Positions 11,493 through 22,400 of a stretch of 64,000 nucleotides of DNA are shown here, one piece after another. This stretch comes from Channallabes apus (taxonomy: Eukaryota > Chordata > Actinopteri > Siluriformes > Clariidae), in contig CM060109.1 of NCBI GenBank assembly GCA_030522415.1, positions 4,994,655-5,058,654 of the forward strand, given 5' to 3'. The first letter of the stretch is position 1. Each line of letters opens with the position of its first letter. The notes beneath the pieces are model-generated. The model saw only the letters and a program-made list of their open reading frames with translations, made no database searches and was not told the DNA's origin. Both the position numbers and the translations under genes were made by a program.

Positions 11493-12339
11493 AATAACTG
11501 CCTAGATGTAAACCGAGATCAGTTATTTCAAAGGTGATCATCCTCAATAAACATAACGACGTAAGAATGATATCCCGAGTGATGGAATGATCATGGACGC
11601 TACTGGTGGTGACATGCAGGATGTAATGACTCGTCTGAAGAGAAGCACTCAGTGTAAAGTCACACATGCAGGTTAAAAAGGTTTGGATGTAGCTTTAAGA
11701 TAAAAACACACACTGTATCACAGCAGCAGATGGAGCTCATGCACTTTGTGTTGTGAGATTTGAAATGAATCAGGTTTAATCCTCAAACCTACAGCCAGCA
11801 TCACCCACTGCCTGCGGCCTGGGCTGTGTCCCAAATCAAAAGCCACTGAGTCATCCTCACATCACAAACTGAAAGTAACTGCCGTGGAAGCACGTCTTCC
11901 TCTGTGGCTATAGAGCAGCACTAACAGCGCGAGAGGTGTTTACTGCCCCCTGCTGGACTGATGTGCATATAATACAGGATTTATTTTTTATTATAAGATA
12001 TACAATTTAAAGAAATACACAACATGTATATATATAAAAAAAAAAGATTTCAAGAAATCTGCTTTATAAAAATATTTATTGTTAAACATGCAATGTAAAT
12101 AACATTTTATATATCTGAACTATAATTGTTCATCTGTTTTAAAATTTTGAGAAACTTGTTTATTTCCCTTTAGCATTTGTAACATCTATAGTATTAAGTT
12201 ATATTACATTAATAAATCTACAGTATTTAAATAAATACATTTAATATACACTAATCAGCCATAACATTATGATCACCTGCCTAATATTGAGTAGGTTCAT
12301 ATTTTGCCCCATCAGTTTACACTGTTATTAATATTGTTC

Positions 12340-12382
<43 letters not shown>

Positions 12383-12544
12383 TAGTTTACACATTTATGT
12401 GTACACATTTATATTTGTAGATGTTATATATAAAATGTTATATATTTCATGATTTAGGTAATGAGTACTTGTGTAAGCATTTCACTGCATATCACACTGT
12501 GTATGGTTGTGAACATGACAAACTGACTATAACAGTTGATGTTA
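11493..12544. other. Intergenic stretch with an (ATT)n microsatellite
   Basis: Holds an (ATT)n/(TTA)n run at about 12340-12380. At about 12250-12300 there is a short sequence (ATCAGCCATAACATTATGA) that resembles a common fish repeat end of unknown class. No gene is supported. Confidence 0.4.
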
Positions 12545-13475
12545 ATTGATGTTAATATGGAGACTCAGGTAGACTTGTAGGAAATTCCAGTCCTGAACTA
12601 TCGAGTGACTGCAGCCAAGTCAAGTCCTCAGAGAAACAGCTGTCAGTCGAGGCCAGAACCTTCTTCATAGTAGAGTGAAACCGTCCCCAGACACCAGACG
12701 CATCCCAAAGAGACACACGGCATCCATGTGACGAGATCTCCAACCAGAAGCGGGGCACCAGGATGGACCAGACAGGTCCGGAGGGCAGAGGGAGTCTGGA
12801 TCACTGGCAGCTCAGGAACGACATGTAGCTCGACAGAGAGAGAGGGAAGAGAAAGAGGGATAGAGAGAACAGAAGAGGAGAGATAACAGGTATGGTCAGA
12901 GTCACATAATGTATAATGTGAATGTATATTTACTGTAGAGTGCAAGCAGGGACTCCGGCAGGACTAACTATGACAGCATAACTAAAAGGGAGAGCCAGAA
13001 GGAAACACAAACATGAGGGGGAACTGAGATGCAAAGCAAACAATCACCTCACCGTCAACAAATCTGAGTGATCAAATGAGACTGAGGAAGACAGCATCTA
13101 AACATACCAGTTCACCCTAATACTCTACGTCCATGAGTCCCCCAGATCTGCTCCTTTACCTTATGGCAAATCTATTTATAAAAATGCTTGGCTAAATAAA
13201 TAGGTTTTGAGCCTAGACTTAAACACTGAGACTGTGTCTGAGTCCCGAACACTATTTGGAAGACTATTCCATAATTTTGGGGCTTTGTAAGAAAAAGCTC
13301 CGCCCCCAGCTGTAGTTTTCATAATACGCGGTACTGACAAGCAGCCTGCATCCTTTGACCGAAGTAGGCGTGGCGGATCGTAAGACACTAGCAGTTCGCT
13401 CAGATACTGCGGCGCGAGACCATTTAATGCCTTATATGTCAAGAGTAGTATTTTAAAATCTCCTACGTGGCCCCC
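12545..13475 (-). mobile_element. LINE 3' fragment with reverse-transcriptase C-terminal remnant
   Basis: The - strand at about 13470-13176 encodes the typical end of a fish L2/CR1-type LINE ORF2. It has LLTYKALNGLAPQYLSELL, then PKLWNSLPNSVRDSDTVSVF and FKSRLKTYLFSQAF, then a stop. Its 3' untranslated region follows down to about 12545. The rest of ORF2 is missing, so it is a 5'-truncated dead insertion. Confidence 0.75.
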
Positions 13476-15157
13476 CACATGACAGACCAAACCACAGGTT
13501 AATGTATGCACGAAAAGAGGAACCATGCACTGCGTGGCTATGCCCACAACCATCCCTGATTAGGACAAATGGCTGTGGGACAGAAATCCGCCGTGAGATT
13601 AAAAACGCAAGGTCCGAACAGGTTGACCACCTCTCTTTCTCTGCTCCTGATCCACCAATCGATCGAAGACTCCGCTCTGATCGACACGCAAAGAAACTTG
13701 GCACTCGAACTCCGATGTCAGAAAACTACTAACTAATCTGTCCCATCTCTACTGTATCTCTCTGCTTCGCCAACCTTTACAGATCTCTCCTTATTGTCCA
13801 ACCTAGCATACAAGTCCTCATATGCTCTTTGCCACCTTTACTTTCACCCTACGCTGCATGTCCCTGTATTCCTGTCTACTCTCTTAGTCCATTTTTTCAC
13901 AATAATTTTTTAACGGTTTATCAGAATAAACCGGTGTTTTTTTTAAAGGCCGTAAGATGGTGTTTTGGTTTTGTGCCGTGACTTGTACAGGCATACTGTT
14001 CTTGAAAGTTGTGCATTTTCTTTTTTGTTGCATTCAATCAAGGATTGCTGTGGACACTTTGAGTTCAGTTATGCTTCCACAAGGTGGAGTCCTATCATCA
14101 ATGTTGCCAAATATTGCATGTATCTCTTTATCAGAGATTTTTTTTTTTTTTTTTTTTTTACACTAACTCTCACCTGGATATCATATTGTGAAAATTAATC
14201 TGGAACTCTTTTGATGTAAAATCTAAGATCCAGTTGAGCTACATAGGTCCAAACTGCTCCCAAGGTTTGACAAACTAATGAACGTGACTAGTTCCTTTTC
14301 TTAAATATTCAATGAATTGGTACTGTATGCGTCTTGCAGCTTATTCTTGAACTCTAATCTGAATCTGGACTGTTCATTGTTGGCGCTAATGAAACAACAC
14401 ATACAGATTCTCCAAAGCTTTTCATCTGGAGGAGAACTAAAAAGATTTTTTTGAAAATAAGTTTTAACAGAGACTCTTATTTATTCTCACAACTGTGGTG
14501 TATTTTGCAGCTCTTATTTCATTCAGGGTGCAGAGACACCTTTTTGAGATGTTTCATGTTTCATTGAATTTTAAATAAGGATGCAAAAGGACCTGAGCTC
14601 CCATGCACTGTCTTGATAATTTTCACACACCCAGATTCAATAATGTGTACCCTCGTTACACACACACTGATATTCCACTCCCTTTAGACTGAGCATGGAC
14701 TGAGCCAGCTGCTCTCTCTGATTCTCCTACCCTGTGAGGATGACCTGTAGCACCACCTGCTGTCCAAAAAAACTTTCTGCTGAATCATAGTTTATTCACA
14801 AGAAGTGTGTCGCAAATTCCTAAGAAAGGATTGAATTCAAGTACAGAAAGAATGTGTGTAATCATTGTGTAATCATGGTGAGGTTTTGTTGTAAGAAGAC
14901 ATTTATTTAACTTTCGTGGAAAGAGATTCTTGTGAAGCTGTAAGCTAATGCTTGCTGATATCTTTAGGACAGATGCCTCAAGACAGCTCTTTGCATATTT
15001 TTTCATATTTCTTAAGTTCTTACTTTTTTCATAGCAACATATCTGAACTATCCATGATAAGAATTTAGAGAGTCTATCTAACAAGTCCATGTGGAGATGA
15101 GGTGCTGCTGATATCACTGAGTCATACCTGGGCTTTATAGCTTTCGTTTTCTTTATA
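13476..15157. other. Intergenic stretch upstream of the sacsin-like gene
   Basis: A short + strand open frame at 13502-13732 has no recognised domain and lies beside the LINE fragment. It is likely part of an unrecognised repeat. A poly-T run is at 14140-14159. Nothing else is supported. Confidence 0.35.
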
Positions 15158-15173
15158 GATAGATAGATAGATG

Positions 15174-15248
<75 letters not shown>
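15158..15248 (+). repeat. (GATA)n microsatellite
   Basis: About twenty AGAT units with one GGAT interruption. Confidence 0.97.
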
Positions 15249-15294
15249 GAGTGAATAAATAAAAATAAATATTAAAATTTAATTTATATATAGT

Positions 15295-15420
15295 AATAAG
15301 ATATCAGTCCAGGGTGTACCCTGCCTCGTGCCCTGAGTCTCCTGGGATAGGCTCCAGGTCCCCGCGACCCTAAATACAGGATAAAGCGGTATAGAAGATG
15401 AATAAATGAATAAGATATCA
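15295..15420 (+). mobile_element. Severely 5'-truncated SINE with 12-bp target duplication
   Basis: The body at 15307-15408 is only the last ~100 bases of the family seen at 8328. It is flanked by AATAAGATATCA at 15295-15306 and 15409-15420. Confidence 0.85.
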
Positions 15421-15769
15421 TCATTATCATTGTAATGTAAATGTGTATTAATGATTGTTTTTACATGACTTGGAGTTTTTCTTTAATTAGATTACATAAA
15501 TAAGTGAATGAATTTGTATATACTGTGTATATATCACTCAGTTAAAACCATTTCTGTATGTAACATGTAGTACAGCATAAGAAATCATTCTTGAGTTTTT
15601 TTTTAATTATTAAATTACGATTTTTATTCGCAGTAGGTAGTTAATGATAGTGATAAGCTGTTGCATTATCGTATGAACATGTAAACAACCGTGTAAAGTT
15701 CCAGAAATGATAATATTCCGTTTCGGACGTTAAAACCGCACAGGTCTATTGTGATGTAATGATTCCAGT

Positions 15770-15778
15770 GAAACGAAA
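15770..15778 (+). promoter_or_regulatory. IRF-core-like site
   Basis: GAAACGAAA contains the IRF core AANNGAAA but has one base, not two, between its GAAA units. It lies about 220 bases upstream of the exact ISRE and 60 bases above a TATAAA at 15837-15842. Confidence 0.35.
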
Positions 15779-15990
15779 GTGCGCGCGCGATTCCGGTCCG
15801 GAAATAAAGACTCGCGACCCTTCAGCAACGTCACAGTATAAACGCGCGCGCGCGCGGCTGTGCGTTTGAGGGGCTTCCTGAGGAATCGGTTCAGTTCTAG
15901 CGAGTCACATTCCTCAGGCTGCAGTAAGAACACGCGGACCGGCTTGAGTTTCGATTCCGTGTAACAGAGAGGGAAGAGGTTTATACTGAG

Positions 15991-16002
15991 GAAAGTGAAA
16001 CT
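15991..16002 (+). promoter_or_regulatory. Interferon-stimulated response element (ISRE) of the sacsin-like gene
   Basis: GAAAGTGAAACT is an exact match to the ISRE consensus GAAANNGAAACT. It lies ten bases upstream of a TATAAAT box, within a CpG-rich block that runs into a noncoding first exon. The ISRE-then-TATA order resembles fish interferon-induced promoters such as Mx. Function is inferred. Confidence 0.6.
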
Positions 16003-16011
16003 CTGCGTGTC

Positions 16012-16018
16012 TATAAAT
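16012..16018 (+). promoter_or_regulatory. TATA box of the sacsin-like gene
   Basis: TATAAAT between the ISRE and exon 1. Transcription would start near 16040-16050, at the edge of a (CA)n tract. A second TATAAA at 15837 is an alternative. Confidence 0.5.
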
Positions 16019-16044
16019 CTGCGTGAAGCTGAGAGAGAAGAGGC

Positions 16045-16157
16045 ATCACACACACACACACACACACACACCCTCAGCACTGCAGACATGACCTTCTGTC
16101 CATCATCTCCATCATCTCCATCAGCACTGTGAAGAGGAGGAAGAGGAGGAAGAGGAG
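16045..16157 (+). other. 5' untranslated exon 1 of the sacsin-like gene (start approximate)
   Basis: Ends GAGGAG|GTAAGG at 16157. It contains a (CA)n run and a short upstream ORF (16088-16132, 14 codons, MTFCPSSPSSPSAL then stop) that could restrain translation. The next matching acceptor is at 19414. Confidence 0.5.
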
Positions 16158-16482
16158 GTAAGGTCAGCTCACTCAATCATTTATTCATCACTTTTTCTTA
16201 CTTTATTTTCTCTCTGTTTATAAGCCCTAGTTCTATTTATACTGTATATACGCAATGCTTCATGAGTTATCTTACTGTACTGTACACTGACTAGATTATT
16301 TAATCACAAACACAAAACAACATTGATAGTGAAATTGATTAAATACAAATATAGATGGATGGATAGATAGAAAAAAAAGAAAGAAAGAAAGAACTGTTAA
16401 GTTGTGCCTGTATGTGTGTGGATGCCACTCAGCGCGTGTTGGAGACTCTCCGCTGCATCACAGTCACCGTGTTGTCACAGCA

Positions 16483-17045
16483 GAGGCCGAAGGTGTTCTG
16501 CGCTGAAATGCCCCCCTGCCATGGATCGCCCCCCCCCCCAACATAATCACTATGCTATATTATATTAGAACATAAATTAATCGGTCAATGTTTTACAAAT
16601 TACATAAAGATAATAAAATAAAATAAAATAAGCAATATGAAAATATATATGTTGTATATGAAAAAAAAATTATATAAATTTGTTCATATTCAACATTTAT
16701 ACATGTTTATATTGTTTATTTTAAAATAAAATTAGTTTTGTCTAATTTTTCATCATGAACAATATTTCTTTTTATTATAGATACTGTATATAAATATTAA
16801 TTTGCATATTCATGATAAACCCCTGAAAAGTACCAGTGCCACAAAATAAACATTATACAAGAATTTGTTTTAATGGTCTTAACGGCTGTCACGTGCCAGG
16901 AGTTCATTATAATAGTAATATCATAGTTGATAATAATAAACCTATCAATGTTCTATTATCTTCTAATATAATATTTCATAGTGATTAATGTAGGGGGGCG
17001 ATCCAGGGCAGGGGGGCATTTTAGCGCATAACACCAACCGGCCTC
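16483..17045. mobile_element. Foldback/MITE-like element with ~85-bp inverted arms
   Basis: The arm at 16483-16570 is the imperfect reverse complement of 16961-17045. Shared words include AATGCCCCCCTGCC, TGGATCGCCCCC, AATCACTATG and ATATTATATTAGAA. The spacer is AT-rich and non-coding. No transposase or clear target duplication was found. It sits in intron 1 of the sacsin-like gene. Confidence 0.65.
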
Positions 17046-17108
17046 AATGGTAAGTCTATGGGACTTTTTAGGGCCATTTTTTGGGGGGATTCTGGGAGCA
17101 CCGGGCGA

Positions 17109-17111
17109 TGA

Positions 17112-17142
<31 letters not shown>

Positions 17143-17148
17143 ACACAC
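17109..17148 (+). repeat. Poly-C then (AC)n tract
   Basis: About 18 C residues followed by about ten AC units, just outside the foldback element. Confidence 0.9.
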
Positions 17149-17448
17149 CAAAAGTCATAGCACACCATTCCCGAGCGGGCCGCACGAAATGATGTAACAC
17201 ACGTGTGGGTCGTCTCAAAGCTGCGGGGCGTGAAATGGTCGAAAGTTTTAGGGATGTACTGTAATAAATGGATTGCGCAATGATTTCTAGGGGAGAAGAG
17301 TAATAAGTGTGTCGCCGGCACACTTAATGAATAGATGAGTGAATAAATCAAGTAATCAATCAGTCAATCAATCAATTAATCAATCAGTAATTCATGTTTT
17401 AAATGTCTGATAATGATAAATTATGTTTTATGCATTTCATGTTCACAG

Positions 17449-17515
17449 GAGAACATAAAGCTGCAGCAATGAGTTTAATCAATCAGACATTTCTAGATAG
17501 ATTCTACAAAAATGA
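17449..17515 (+). pseudogene. Duplicated relic of sacsin-like exon 2
   Basis: TTTCATGTTCACAG, then a gap-free near match to the true exon 2 including ACATAAAGCTGCAGCAATGAG and TTTA. After that the sequence diverges and no donor follows, so this copy cannot splice into exon 3. It points to an old local duplication of the 5' end of the gene. Confidence 0.6.
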
Positions 17516-18049
17516 CGGAAAGTGCTGTATTTTAGTTTTCATAAGATTTTTTATTTTATTACATTTAAAATTAACAACACATTACTTGTATATGCATATG
17601 TCATTTCAATCATATAATACATTTTCTTACTTTAATCTTCAATAATTCATTGTTCAAGGAAATGTCTTGCCACTATGATCATACATGGAAGTGGTATCAT
17701 GTACTTTTCTTCTAAAGATATGTTTTCATGGAATAAATCTGATTCAAGATGACATCGATACCATATAAAATAAACATTATTAAACACTACAATCATGAAA
17801 AAAATGTTGATTATACTTACAGTTATAATATGAATAAATTTTTTGTCACCCCAAACTATGTCATTGGTGTCACTGTTACCCAAGAAGAGTTTAATTGTGA
17901 AATACATTTTGCAATTTTAAATTGGTCCTGCATCAGGGGTCACTAAATAAAGAGAACTGGACAAATGCCAAAATGTAGAATGTCATAATTAGGGCCAAAA
18001 TATTATAGGTTGCACAGGACTCTCTTGTTTTCCTGAGGATTATTGTTTT

Positions 18050-18480
18050 TCCCACACTTTGAGGCTTTTTGGGTGTTTTAACATGCTCAAAAACGCATGA
18101 AAATTGGCATACAGATATTATGTGTTATGTGACAGTTATTTTGTGTTGTTTGCAAAAACGTACCAGGTAGATATACAGTACTCCTCCTGGGGAATTTATA
18201 CGACTGCCACTAATCCAGGCCTATGTGATCTAAAGACATTAACGGTGCAAAATGGTAGATGGATTTTTTGTTATCTCAAACAGATCAGCCATGATGAGGC
18301 CTTTAACTTATGCTGAGTGGTTAATAACTTTCTTTGTGGCATTATATTGAGTGAAACGTTGAGTAACATCATAGTGTGAGGCTTTTCTTCAGCATCTGCA
18401 GCCTATTCTACACATATGCACATCACAAATGTTAACACTCCCCCACAAACGCATCTCTCTCACACACACATAAACAAATA
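18050..18480 (+). repeat. Local repeat, copy 1
   Basis: Shares GATCTAAAGACATT, ACTTATGCTGA and TATTGAGTGA, then CAGCATCTGC and a CA-rich end, in the same order as 21000-21500. Non-coding, class unknown. Confidence 0.6.
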
Positions 18481-19414
18481 ACATGTCTCACACAACAACA
18501 ACAAAAACAGTAATATCTGTAATACCAGTTATGAAATGTATTTTTAAAAAAAGTTAAAATGCATTAAGATCTATCGTTTGTAGTTTCATAAATTGTAAAA
18601 GTAAATGATCATTATTAAATAAGTTTTAGATGTGACAGAAGAAACACATTTCAGTATATTTTTATGAAACAAATTCCATCTTTTCTATACATTGACCAAG
18701 ATTTTATTTAATTAATGAAAAATTTTACATTCAGATAATTGAGTAATTGACAGATTATTAATAAATTAATAAATTAATTACTCTAATTACATACAGTATA
18801 TATGTTACATACTGATGAATGCAACAGATACACACAATATTCACACAACAAACCAGATAAGAAGTTAAAGAAAACTATACACTATACACACTCAAAACAG
18901 TAGCTATAGCCAAAACGTACACTGTGTAGTGAGAGACGCTACTGTACACTACACTACAACAGCCTATTTATTACGGAGCGCTAAAGCTCTATGTATGTTA
19001 GGCATAGTGGTGCTGTGGACTCACACTGTTTCTTGTGAGTCCAAAGCCTGTATGTGTGTGTTAGGGAAATCCCTTCATCATACTTAAAAATCATGCATTT
19101 TAAACAGAACCCCATAATCAGGTTTATATCCTTTATATTTATTTATAACTATTAATATTCATAATTGTGTATCTCTATTAACACATGCAGGTACAACTTT
19201 GCCAATACCAATAAATGTGACTTGGCAGTGTGACGTGAGAGAGACAAAACACTTTCAGAAATATTCAGGGTGGTAACTGATAACATAACTGTAACTCAGC
19301 TTCATTATACTACTGAGTCTCCAATAACAGCACAGCGTGTTTGCAGTGTGTTAATGATGAGTTAATGTGTGTAAATAAAGATTTAATCATGTTTTATGTG
19401 TTTCATGTTCACAG
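18481..19414. other. Intron 1 remainder
   Basis: AT-rich intron with no recognised element, ending in TTTCATGTTCACAG, the acceptor of exon 2. Confidence 0.4.
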
Positions 19415-19472
19415 AAGTACATAAAGCTGCAGCAATGAGTTTACCACCAAAAAACAAGAAGAGAATAAAAAA
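19415..19472 (+). CDS. Sacsin-like exon 2 (start codon exon)
   Basis: Acceptor TTCACAG; ATG at 19435-19437; encodes [12 protein letters not shown] and ends AA|GTGAGT in phase 2. The short basic leader replaces the ubiquitin-like domain of SACS. Confidence 0.75.
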
Positions 19473-22400
19473 GTGAGTTATCTAATATACAGTATGTTAC
19501 ATGTCTGGACAATCACATTGTACTGATGTTGGTTCATGTTAAAAACAGATTTTAAAAGGGAACAAGGAACAAGGCATGTGCTTAATTCAGACCTATTCAT
19601 AAATAGTTTACATTCCTTAAAATTTGAACACAAACTTGTTCTAACCTGTTGTGTGTATTTATAGCTTGCTACTAGTTATAGTTTAATACTACTGAGGGTG
19701 GTTCCAGATAGAAACCATAAAGATGGTTTAGACCGCATTAGATACTAACAGTTTGGCTGTGATGACTTATGATATTAGGTCTTATGATATTAGGTGCAGC
19801 ACACATAAAATGCTGTTCTACCACTTTTGCTTTTCCTGTTTCCTTGTCTGGGTAAAATTCATAGACATTTTTATGTGTTTGACTATTCAGTCATCAGTAA
19901 GGTGCCGTGCGAGAGGACTAAAATAAAACAGAATGGTCTTAGTTGGCACAGTAAAGGTTAAGGAGTGTTGAGTTATAAATTCGACTCTTGTATTAAAATT
20001 AAATAATATAATAAGAAACACAGCAAAATATTTATCAGTATTCAATTTTGGAACCAGATAACAGATATTTAATATGTATAGTGAAAACGGTCTCATTTAA
20101 TGCTTTCTCCACTATTATACTCCACTATTATACAAGGAAACACCCTATTGCATATTTTATTACTATTCATTCAAATGTCATATTACAATTTATAAACAAT
20201 ACATTATTGTTATTGTGTAATAGTGTAAATTGCATTATACTGTACCATTAACTGTAATGTAAATACACAGATGTTACAGACTCAACCCCAACTATTATTG
20301 GACACTTAATTTAAATGCACCACACCTTTTTCTTAACATTCTGCTAATAGGACACAGTAAGTTTAATTACTGGTAATTAAACTAATGTTAATCAAACCTT
20401 TTTGTAGGTAAATTAGAATGTCCAAATCTCCAAATTCTGTATCAAAGGTGTGTTAAAAAAAAACCTGCATTTGAAGGCAGAGATAGTCATTGCATGTATT
20501 GGATTTAAACTGTAGTTTTAGTTTGATAATTTCATACTGATGTGTGTGCAACAAAACTATTTGGAATTCTCTTGTATAAAGAAACGCATTTGGAGCTACA
20601 GCGCCACCATTTATCGACTACTTGAAGGAGATTCTCAGACGCTACCCTGATGGAGGACAGATACTGAAGGTGAGAATGTAAACTTTGTGCACGTCACAGA
20701 AAAAGCTGATAGTTTATTCAGGTATTTAAGGTCAAACAAAGTGTCTGGTGTACCCCTTTTAGATGGTAATATCTTGTAATATTCTTCATTAATAATGTCC
20801 TTTCTGCACAATAACTTATTATAAAGTAGAAATTTTACTTATTTTTTAACTACATGAAATTCTCTTATAATCCTCTATTGTCTCATATACATTCAGCTCA
20901 AACATCTTCCATAATTACTTTAAATTCCTGCTTTAATATTGTTTCATTACTTATACTTTACAATTCCCACATTATATAAATTTTATTTATTAATAATATA
21001 TTTCCATCGATTTATATTGAGTGACATCACGTTCCATAACATCATGGTGTGATGCTTTTTTTCCCCCAGCATCTGCGGCTTATTCTACACACGTACAAAT
21101 CACACATGTTAACACTCAATGTAAGCATGTCCTAGGCTCAACTCAGGAAATCACTTATTTTGGGTCATTTGGAAAAACGCAGCTGATGGACTTTGATAGG
21201 GAATTTATACACAATCGCCACCAAACCGGGTTTATGCGATCTAAAGACATTGAGGATGCAAAATTGTAAAGAGATTTTTGATATCTCAAACAGGTAGGCC
21301 ATGACAATGCCTTAAACTTATGCTGAAAAATTATTCATAACTTTCTGTGCCATTATATTGAGTGACATGTTCAGTGACATCACATTCAGTGACATCATGT
21401 TCAGTGACATCACAGTAATGCTTTTTTTCCAGCACCTGCAGCCTATTGTACACATGTACACATCACTAATGTTAACACACACACACACACACACACACCT
21501 CTATCTCTCTCTCGCACACACCTATACGGGTTTATATGGTTTAGACGGACAATTTCGCAAAACCAGCCCGAAGGTGGTTTAGATGGACTACCCTTTCCCG
21601 AGGTCCTAGAGCTATGGGAGTAAGCTTAAAATACTCTAAAAATTCTGAAAAAAATTGGGTCACTTCAGAGTTCAGATACACACAACAGAACTTCATACAC
21701 ATGACCCTGCTCCAATTGTGGTTTAAGCAGACATTTCACTTTTTGACAAATGTGTGGTATAGGAGGACAGGAAAAAGCATTGTCCAGACAATGACGTCAT
21801 TTTTTAAATTAACATAAATTAACATATTAACATAAATACACATACCTGACAACACAGCATTAACAGGACAGGTCTTTTTATTTTGAACAATGTTTACTCA
21901 ATTTAAAAGTTGCAGCAGTGTACCGTCACATAACACAAGAACATTAGCTTCAACAGAAGAACTTACATTAGTCTTTTTGCTAAAATATCTGTTAACTACG
22001 ATGGCGTATTAGGGCCACACATGAGGAAAAACATTTTTTTTTTTGCCATGACGACATTAAATGGCAATACAAGTAATTTTTTTATGGTCATAGTCAATTG
22101 TCTTGAGTCGTGATTGAGAAACTGTGCTTCATTCTTTGGCTTCTGCTTCGATGCACCTTTGGTACAAGTACCCAAATGTGATGTTTTATCAGCATTGGGA
22201 ATTACATGGTCTTCAGGCGGTGGTGGAACCTTGGATGTGCCAAGCCAAACTTGGACGTCTGCATCTGATCCATAAGACGTTCTTTCATCAGGCATCGACT
22301 TACTAGACATAAAGGGTATGCTAGTATTGTGACTGAGTCTGGGAAGTAATCATCAGACAGGCTGTCAACATCTGATATTTGACCTAGTTCTGAATGTAGT

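Noticed and set aside
12250..12300. Transposon end with CAGCCATAACATTATGA
   Set aside because: The phrase is familiar from fish repeats, but no inverted partner or target duplication could be found, so no element is called.
15730..16176. - strand 148-codon frame over the CpG-rich block
   Set aside because: It overlaps the promoter and exon 1 of the + strand gene and contains a translated CA repeat. No domain is seen.
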